From: Ascidia mentula
Taxonomy: Eukaryota; Chordata; Ascidiacea; Phlebobranchia; Ascidiidae
Length of the DNA: 64,000 nucleotides
Assembly: GCA_947561715.1 (NCBI GenBank)
Contig: OX387197.1
Location: forward strand, 26,686,266 to 26,750,265
Direction: 5' to 3'
In this document: in pieces, positions 56,201 to 64,000 of the stretch
Numbering within the stretch: position 1 is the first letter of the stretch
Layout: every line of letters begins with the position of its first letter
Program-made: the position numbers and the translations under genes
Notes under the pieces: generated by a model
What the model saw: only the letters and a program-made list of their open reading frames with translations
Databases searched by the model: none
Told to the model about the DNA's origin: nothing

Positions 56201-57298
56201 GCAGATTTTTATATTACACAGACTTTAAGTTTGCCGAAAACTTTAAGTGGAATTTTCAAGAACTTGCGTTCTGGCACAGAAAATAAACGTGGATTTTGTC
56301 ACATGAACAATATTGAACAATATCTTCTCAGTTTTTTTTGTGACAGAAGATCAGTATCTCATATTTCTGATTTTGTTTCATTACAAAAACATCAATTGCC
56401 ACAAAGCAAATGTGTGAAGTGAGAACATTAGGTTTGCAGGTTTGACAGCCTAACTGCTAGGCTGCAATGCCTGGGTTGCCAAGCCTGCAAACCTAATGAT
56501 CGCGATACGATAGCTGTGATCGCCAAGCAAGGACCTGCGCAGTGGGGTGATCCTGCCAATCATGCCATTGCATGAAATATTACTGGGAAGTGAGGATTTA
56601 CGTTTACCTGTTCACTTTTTTACAGGGCCGCTAGCGCATTTATTGTTGGTGCTTCTTTGGGAGAAATGCTTCTCCCGCTTCCCGTGGGTCAACTGATCGA
56701 CAACCAACCTTCCTACTTTCTATTTTTCGTCCTGATTTACGCCTCGATTCTGGGACTCATGTTTCTGGTCATGATTCGAGTCGCTTCGTGGAACGGGAAA
56801 CGACTGAACCGGTAAAAACTTATTGGAAATTAGTGAAATGGAAATCAACCCAAACCCGCGGGTTTTTGGGCATCAGTTAACCAGGGGTGGCCTCAAACTT
56901 TGGAGCGCGGCCCATTTGGGTTCTCCCAGATATAATTTTTGTGTCGCGAAATAGAAAGATTTATGGTTGGACGTTTTTATGGTTTTATGATAATTAACGT
57001 GTGTGCTGAAGTTGTCGCATAAAAGGTTCTTTCTTGAAATAAGGTAGAGCTACACAGGTAAAGCTTGTTTCCTAACATCACATACACCTCTATAAAATAT
57101 ACACACTTTATGATCTCTATGTCTCAAGACAAAAGCCAAACTTTCGTCGATTTTCCGCCAAAAATTATTTTCCGGGGTTGTTGTTTTTTAGTTTCAAATT
57201 TTCTTTTATTTTGCAGAGAAAATCTAAATGTGAGTGGGGCTGCTCTCATCCGTTCTGAAACACAGAAATCTTATCAATCTGAAGAAGACGAGCAATGA
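50277..57298 (+). CDS. Major facilitator transporter, MFSD4-like
   Basis: Nine exons join in phase: 50277-50435, 52439-52581, 53083-53225, 53775-53966, 54869-55061, 55233-55447, 55876-56059, 56626-56811 and 57217-57298; 498 residues. The N-terminus is a very acidic cytosolic stretch (GKEEEEKLREDEKENDEEDV). Twelve membrane helices are expected. Diagnostic stretches match human MFSD4A: IGNVLCLQLWG...HLQFLHFTLCLGCAVTPLLA corresponds to VANMQLVRMY...FLQVLHFFVGFGALLSPLIA, and ASAFIVGASLGEMLLPLPVG corresponds to TTVLVTGAGVGEMVLQMLVG. A glycosylated loop (NHTQNMTESLNMNSTNFS) separates the halves. The MFSD4B relative is described as a sodium-dependent sugar transporter; the substrate here cannot be told. 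Several introns contain SINE or MITE insertions. The ATG at 50277 is the first in frame. Confidence 0.85.
52095..52160 (-). repeat. Decayed relative of the hammerhead foldback arm
   Basis: On the minus strand TGCACTGATGAGAC is followed by a longer, altered stem II, then GGTCGAAA and a GTC triplet near 52104. The core CTGATGA and GAAA remain, but stem III is poor. It lies in intron 1 of the MFSD4-like gene. Confidence 0.5.
53514..53677 (+). mobile_element. tRNA-derived SINE, full copy
   Basis: Flanked by an exact 14-bp duplication ATGAAAGCAATATA at 53500-53513 and 53678-53691. The head has a polymerase III A-box (TAGCTCATTTGGTAGAGC) and a weak B-box (TTTTCAAATC). The body reads CCGACTTGTCGGGAAAAACT and AGGCTGCAATGCCTGGGC. 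It lies in intron 3 of the MFSD4-like gene, and relatives lie at 38682, 54275 and 56426. Confidence 0.8.
54275..54400 (-). mobile_element. SINE-family fragment
   Basis: Shares CGCATGGCAAGACAGAATCG, CCATGGCGATCTCAGC and ATCATAAGGTTT with the copy at 38682-38846, in the same orientation. I find no duplication at the ends. It lies in intron 4 of the MFSD4-like gene. The strand follows the 38682 copy and is uncertain. Confidence 0.55.
55522..55623. mobile_element. Short palindromic MITE
   Basis: 102 bp with inverted ends ACTGACTTTTGTATT and AATACAAAAGTCAGT, and a further inner match (CTAAAGTACACT and AGTGTATTTCA). It lies in intron 6 of the MFSD4-like gene, 74 bp past the donor. No gene inside. 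Confidence 0.65.
56426..56577 (+). mobile_element. SINE-family copy beginning with a perfect hairpin
   Basis: Starts with CATTAGGTTTGCAGG (56426-56440), inverted exactly at 56484-56498, around AGGCTGCAATGCCTGGGTTG. The body AGCTGTGATCGCCAAGC...CCTGCGCAGTGGGGTGATCC is the complement of the 38682 copy. It lies in intron 7 of the MFSD4-like gene, ending about 50 bp before exon 8. Confidence 0.6.
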
Positions 57299-57443
57299 TT
57301 TTCAAAAACATATTAAATGCGTGTGAGTCCAGGTTTTCACCGCTGTACTCCTCTGTGCAGACTAACCAGCTTTAATTTAAATAAGAAACGACTTTTCTGA
57401 CAACTTCAAATCTCTTCAACAAGTAATACGGAAATTACTACTA

Positions 57444-57673
57444 CACCTGGTCACAAAGTTTTTTCCAAACTTGACCCACATATAAATATGTGTAAAACAG
57501 AAATCTGTGCGAATTTAGATGATTATGTGTGAACAGGGCAATCACCTGTTATTTTTGTTTATAAATTTGAGTTGAAATACTACACGAAATCGCATCGTTA
57601 ATATTCGCACCGATTTCTATGTTACATAGGCTTATATGTGGATCAAGTTTGAAAAAAACTTTGTGACCCGGTG
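57444..57673. mobile_element. MITE with CACCNGGTCACAAAG ends
   Basis: 230 bp with inverted ends of about 40 bp (CACCTGGTCACAAAGTTTTT and the complement ending CTTTGTGACCCGGTG), flanked by TA on both sides. TA duplications point to a Tc1/mariner-type MITE. It lies 150 bp past the MFSD4-like stop codon. Confidence 0.75.
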
Positions 57674-59148
57674 TAAAAGTATCTTCCAAGTAATGCTGAC
57701 TAGTCGTAGGCGCTCATGCGCAATGAAGTACGACCTTTGACCCTGGACTCACATGCATGTGTGCGTAATATTGCGATGAATTTTGCAAAGTGTTCCAAAA
57801 CCTCAATTCTTCATTCATTGTATTTGTTTTTAATAAATTGTTCATCGCATTGAGCCTAAAATAGTTGAAATGACGTCGAAAAATTATCAAATATGACCTC
57901 ACGGGGTGTATTTACCAAACACACATCCAATCATAGAAGGCAACAGACTCAGAAAAACTTGGCGTAAAAAGTGTAAACTTATTAAGGGGCATCTTTTTGC
58001 AGCACGTAATTGAGTTGTTTCTTATCTAAAACAGATAATCGTCAATTATTACAAATTATATAAAGTTAGTGGCAATGACGCAAACAGTTACATTGTAAAT
58101 TCTCTGCGACCCCATAGAAAACTTTTGGCATAAGAATCTCCCAACAGTCTTCCGGGTTTATGATTTTTCAGCAAAAGTTATACAAGAGAAAACCAAGTCA
58201 ATTGTCGTCATGCTGCATTTCCATTTGGATAAATAGTACTGACGATGCCGAATTATAGGCGAAATAAATGTAAAACAAAACGACAAATGACTTGGGTTTT
58301 TTTCTTACATGACATGCTGACCTCCTACAGATTGAAGCTTCAAAAACAATCAGTCGTGCACTTAACCGCAGCTTATAAAAGCCCGAATTGTTCAAGTAGC
58401 GAAGCCGTTTGAATTTATACAACGACAGATTTAGTAGATTTTTGACAGAACACACTTGATGCACTAAGCACATACTTTATTGGTTTACAGCTTCACGAAC
58501 TTTCATTAACAAACAAAGAGTTTGGCCAAAAAACTGGCCAATATTGTTTCCACGTACACCTTTTTTTACGTCAAAATATTACGTAAAACCAACGGCTCCA
58601 AAACAAGTCGAGAAACTTTGAGATCAGCCAAAGCTCAACTTCAATAGGTCCTTGTATTAGTGATGAACTTTAACTTGCCAAACAATTTAAAAGTCAATAT
58701 TAACTACATTTTCTATTATTCGTAGAACCACAGAAAGTGTTTCATTTTCATCCAATTACTTGAATCGATATTGCAACAACAAAACTCAGCCAACCGTAAC
58801 AATTATATAGGATTTTTCGAAACAATTTTCAGCCAATAATAAAAGTAGAATAGTAGCAGATTTTACGCTGCTCGTAATAATATCGTTAATATCCGACTAC
58901 ATGCATAACTTGGATATTTTAAAGCGGCAAAATACATGTAATGCGATGATGATTGGTTACTCGGTACAGATCAACCCACAAATCATTTAAATTCGATCAA
59001 GATTAGAGAGAATACGAATAAAAACAAACTCGCTGTAGCGAAGAGACAAGAAAGCGGGAAAAATGTCAAACTTGTGCCGCAAGAGAGCGCGGTCCAATGG
59101 GCAGCGAACCGTGACAATCTGTCATTGGTCGGTCAATAGGGCGGCGCA
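57674..59148. other. Convergent intergenic region
   Basis: 3' regions of the MFSD4-like gene (+) and WDR1 (-). No exon recognised. Confidence 0.45.
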
Positions 59149-62100
59149 TCAAAACGTCACGCTCCACTGGCGGACGGCGCAATCCTCGCCCACTGAGACG
59201 ACCGTGTTGTCATCCAACCACGCAACGCCGTTCACAACTTTCTTCGGATGAGCTCCTGCCACAAACAACAAATTTATCGTTTGTTCACTGAAATTTCGCA
59301 ACAAATTATTTGTCTGAGATGCTCCAGGTTCGAAACCCATAAGGGGTTCCATGAATGCGCAAAAGAGAAAAAAACATCTTTTGTTACTTTAACGTAGTGT
59401 TTGTTGTTTATTTGCACAGTTTACACTTCGTACTTTAAGGTAAATTATACAAGAACTACAGGTTAGTTTTATGAAGGGGGTCCACATATTACATTATTTT
59501 ATAAATAGAACCGCAAAAAAATTTTCGCAACCGCAGTTTGAAATTGGGAAATTTATTCAGTGGAAATGAAAACATGCGACTTTTAACTGTCATGAATAGT
59601 AAAAGTGATAATGTGGCAGTCAGTAAGTCCCGTTAAACATGGGATGACGTTTGGTTTAACAATTTCAGTTTTGTTTATTTACAACTACTTAGAGATTGAG
59701 ATTGAGATATGATGTACGAGGTAACCGGTCTTACCGTAGTACTTAGCGCTTGTTCCTTTTGTTGGGTCCCAGATGAACACAGAGGAATCGGTTCCACCCG
59801 AAGCAAGATTTTCACCGTTTGGTGACCAGGCCAGCGTCATAATTGAGTTACTGTGGCCGCTCAGAGTTTTCGGATTCTGCGAATGAATTTTGGATCATAT
59901 TTGTTTAGCTTTGGAAATCCTTAGCGCACTACATTCAAACCCGACTCTATGGAATTGTACCAACCACTTACACGTTACGCAATCGTAATCTGTTAACTGT
60001 GGCGTACTATAGGCGTATCATAACACTGGGTGATATAACCTGATACGCTGGTCATGAAATAAAACCAGAAATTTGGAAGCGCAGAACCTTACCTCCAGTC
60101 CGTCAGCCATTTCGTAAACCAGAATATCTTTTCCATCGGCCAGAGCTAATCGGGATCCATCCGGGGAGGTAGCAGCAGCCATCAACGATTTATCCATTGG
60201 AATTTTCTTGTCACATTTAGTTACTGAGCAACCATCGATATTGTAAGTATCGCATGTGTTTGTCACGTTGTGAGCAGTCCCTTCTTTCTGTGGAACAAGT
60301 TTAAACGTAGTAGGTTGGACGGCGGCATAACTTTTTGTATAGTGTAACAATTTTTATTGCCAGACACACTAAACGGCTTCAATAACGAATAAAACTCACT
60401 GTTTTTAACAGCGTTTAGATGCAAAATACTTGAATCGTTAAACCCTTAAAGAAAGTTAACAGCTGTCTCAAAGCTCTGGATCATATTAAGAATTAACCAT
60501 TTTTTTTCTTGGTTACCACGGCAACTCAGCCGACATCAACTTCACACAAGATTAAATATACAAGGACTTCTCGCCGCTCATATACTGCCTGCACTACAAC
60601 ACGTTTTCATGAAACTACTAATCTGCCACATGCAAACAACAATTGTGACATCATTATTGTTTAGAGTTTCGGAAAAGGTGATTAACCCTCCGGGGAATTC
60701 CATCAGCATTCCCACGTTCATTCTCTCACCTTCCCGCTCGCCAGCAGAGTTGAACCACACACTGTGATCTTGGCTGGGTAATCAGCGCTCCAGGGTTGGG
60801 AGGTAACTTTGCTTCCTCCTTTTATTATCACGAGCTGCGTTAGAAGATTTAAAATTGTGAATTCATTCGCTTGGGTGTGGGGTGTTTATGCACGCCAAAT
60901 ACTTTGAAAGCGGCATATTTTAAATTTAAACAAAACATGTGCTGCATTGGATCTAATCCTATCATACAGCCCTTTGTTGGCACTTAAAAAACAACCTCGA
61001 CTGCTGTACCAGCTGCTTAAAGTTGATTTTCATCATTTCGGTTAAAATAAACAAATAAAAAGAACACATGGGTGCAGTTTGAACAATGATTCTAATCGTT
61101 ACATGTAGTAAAAAAGTTTTGGTTTCGGCCGAAACCGAATAATTATAAAAACCTTAGTTTCGGCCAAATAAATTCGGCAAACCGAACTTTCGGTGCATTC
61201 CGTAATAAATTTCCACCTGTGCACGAGAAATGTGAAACGAGTCGTTCCAAAACGTCTGTTTTGAGGCCACAACACGTCACGCATGATGTGTTACAAAATT
61301 AGCGTGTTGAGTGTTCTTCAACTCACGCAAACCAACATTGAAATACCCTCACCTCCTTCTCACACGCAACTACAACAGCGCCATCGCTGGTGAAACAACA
61401 GCTTGTCGGTTGTGACTCGAGGGTGACGACGGAGCTGGAATCGAAATCACAGGAGTCGGCATCTGTGAATCGGACAGCGTTGTCCATCCCACACGATATT
61501 ATCTTGTTATTCTCATCGTCGAACAACATACACATGATCTGGAAACAAGAAAACACTCTGATTACCAGTGTTTTATCCAGCTAACATTAACAGTGACGTA
61601 GAAGTTACGTAAGATTACCGGATGGATAGGGTGTTAAAGAATGAATAAGGTCATAAATTGTGCCACTTTTTACAGTAAAACAATTTACTTTCATGGTTTC
61701 CTACAATGTAAAGTTGGTGTATTTCTATGTTTGATTTCATATACGGAGAATTGTTAAATACTTAAAGTTGGGAAATTAGAGTTCACATGAATTCTACAAA
61801 CTTGCTGCATATGGAAACCTTTACCTTTGATCCATGACCCTTTCCTGTGAAACGTGTTCCCTCTCCAGTCGTCGTATTCCACTTCACGATACGACCTTCG
61901 AAACTTGCTGTAAAAAATGATTCTTTCATGAATTTGTTTTTAAAAGTACGATAATAAAGTGATATATTCTGGTTTAAATGTGATCAAATGGAAAGCAGAT
62001 CTTGATCAAGCTGATTATAAATGATAAATTTTTTTAAAGAAATTTATTGTATTCATAATGTTGTTATGATTAAAAATACAATGCATTTGTGTTCACGCTA

Positions 62101-63568
62101 CAGATGCAGAAAGCCTAACAATTTCTTTTACATACTTTTACACAAAAATACAACAATTACTTGCTAAAAGTTTAAAGAAAAACTTCAATCAATGTAATCA
62201 ACATAAATTTACTTTTCTTTACACATGACACCTCTCAATCCATGGTAAGAGGCAGACATGGGTTAGCTTACACCAAAAACTTATCAAGTAACAAAAATTA
62301 TCATTGACTGGAAACTGTTTACGGCCAAATAAAACCTACCTGAGTAGATGGCATCTTTTTTGTTTGTTACGCAACAAACAATAGTTTTGTTGTGGCCGGT
62401 CACGACTCTCAAAGGCTTCGACGGATTGTTTCGATCCAAATAATTGATTTCACCTGAGGAAGGTTTCAACATTAAAACTCTGCACAAGTCAACAACACAA
62501 AATGTGCAAGAGGAATAAATAAAACATGTTGCTTTTACCTGACAGAGATACACTAATTAGGTGGTCACCCTGCCAGAGACATGCAAGCTGCTGATCCTCC
62601 ATATCCTTTCCCATCACAAAGTGACTTTAACAAAAACAAACAAATATCTGTAATTTTATGGCAACAAATCAAATACAAGCCATGAGCCAATAATGATCAG
62701 ACAAACCAAAAGTTTACAAAAAATGTGATAAACTAAATGAATCTTTTTCTTTGTCAGAAAATACTACAAATAATCCTCTATTTGAATAAGTGATACCGAT
62801 GATGCCTGCAAACACAGGTGAAATATATGTATATAGAAAAAATATTAAAAAACACACGACTTAGGAAGGCAGGATTATTAATAATATTTTCTGCTAAATC
62901 TGTTACTGAGTCTCTGTTAGCGATAGAGACAACAGGCGATTTACAAACTTTTATTTTTCTTTGTCAGTTAGACTTTCAATTATATACCAAAAAACATGTT
63001 GCTGTTTGAACACGTCCTATTGTGACAGTTTGCATGAGACACCATAAAGACCATGTTATGTTTAATCATATTCGGCAGATAATATTTTGATACATACTTA
63101 GTTTGTTGTCGGGTTTCGATGTCCCAAATCTTAACACTTTTGTCAGCAGATGCAGACATTAATTCTTCACTGAACGGACTGAAACACAAACTGTAAACCC
63201 CACCGTCATGAGCTCTATCACCGCATTTATCAATCTAAACAATGGAAATACATTAAAACCAACACTGGATCAAATAAAATTCATGACCTCGCACAAACAC
63301 TTTGACATAAATAGCATGACTCATACACTTGGTTCTTTAACAGTTACCAGTAAGCAGTATATATGTACTATTTGCATCCATTATACCAAGGTACCGTCTT
63401 GCCAACACAAGAATGGCAGCATGGCTGCACAGAACTTCCTGGTCAAGTATTACTCACATATTCAGAAGTTTTGCCATCCAAGATATAGATATGTCCGTCA
63501 GCATTGGACACAGCAAGGTATTTGCCATCAGATGAATAGCGGACACAGGTGCAAAAACGTTCACCTAT
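59149..63568 (-). CDS. WDR1: WD-repeat protein 1 / actin-interacting protein 1 (3' part)
   Basis: Ten minus-strand exons join in phase: 63568-63458, 63234-63098, 62624-62539, 62453-62340, 61907-61825, 61538-61353, 60834-60730, 60287-60093, 59876-59735 and 59255-59149. They give 421 residues of a protein of about 606; the first third lies beyond the right edge. WD40 repeats are clear ([20 protein letters not shown] then [30 protein letters not shown]). Strings shared with human WDR1 include [32 protein letters not shown] and, at the end, AWLDDNTVV...VRQWSVTF (human [20 protein letters not shown]). WDR1 works with cofilin to disassemble actin filaments in the cytoplasm. Confidence 0.92.
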
Positions 63569-64000
63569 CTACACAACAAAGTTCAATGTTTAATGTTAAT
63601 TAAACCTTGCTAGGATGACTTTTTCAGTGCTTATTGCACTTATACTACAAACAAAATTTTATGAGCACAATAACATATATATCAACATATAACCACATTT
63701 TTACAAGCAACAAAGTTTGACTAGTAGTAGTAGGGCCAGCAAGGTTAAACCCCAAAATTACTGTGAATTATTACAGACTGTGAATGAAACATTGACATGT
63801 AACTTAATGCCACTAACTAACGAAGCACAAACATGTGTACATTGGCAGTGAGTTGAATGGTATGTGTATAATATCCTGTCTGGCACAGAAGCTCTCGAGG
63901 GAATTCCCAATCAACCCACAATGTACAGATGTTGCCATAACCCATACATTGAAACAAGCTTGTACTGCATACAGTAAACTATATGGTCACAGTTATATTC
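63569..64000. other. WDR1 intron
   Basis: Sequence upstream of the first visible WDR1 exon. I find no further WD40 exon before the edge, so this is part of an intron. Confidence 0.5.

Noticed and set aside
56884-56930. hAT-type terminus CAGGGGTGGCCTCAAACTTT in the MFSD4-like intron 8
   Set aside because: It resembles a known type of hAT end, but I found no matching inverted end or target duplication nearby.

Overview
This is nuclear DNA from a metazoan with a compact, AT-rich genome and many short introns. Gene content and style (two clarin-like genes, USP19 with CS and MYND domains, WDR1, MFSD4-type transporter, 6/7-type CLC exchanger) and the dense short foldback repeats suggest a tunicate, most likely Ciona; that assignment is inference. 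Every gene is broken by GT-AG introns, so I rebuilt genes by joining exons with compatible phases. Most long open frames in the window are shadows of these exons or of introns.

Layout: 1-4007 (+) holds a possible terminal exon of an unknown gene, two tail exons of a clarin-like gene, and a complete clarin-like gene. 5240-15542 (all -) holds a short mitochondrial IF3-like gene, a 19-exon CLC chloride/proton exchanger of the CLC-6/7 type, and an FBXL12-like F-box/LRR gene. 16763-17006 is a palindromic element whose arms each encode a type I hammerhead ribozyme candidate. 17213-29267 (+) holds a membrane-anchored carboxylesterase-like protein that has lost all three catalytic residues, then a 13-exon ER-type coiled-coil protein resembling CKAP4. 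30404-42184 (-) holds a small acidic gene I do not recognise and a 27-exon USP19 with a C-terminal membrane anchor. 42185-50276 is about 8 kb without a recognisable gene but with several mobile elements. 50277-57298 (+) is a 9-exon MFSD4-like transporter. 59149-63568 (-) is the 3' two thirds of WDR1 (AIP1); its 5' exons lie beyond the window.

The genes look like an ordinary collection of unrelated cell functions: endolysosomal ion exchange, ubiquitin ligation and deubiquitination, mitochondrial translation, actin turnover, ER organisation, sugar-type transport. I see no operon, CRISPR or prokaryotic system. The unusual content is in the short repeats (hammerhead foldbacks, hAT-like MITEs, a tRNA-derived SINE family with clear target duplications and nesting) and in a few gene details: the dead esterase, the IF3 C-domain-only protein, the unrecognised acidic gene, a minisatellite that duplicates a splice donor, and a MITE sitting 13 bp from a splice acceptor.
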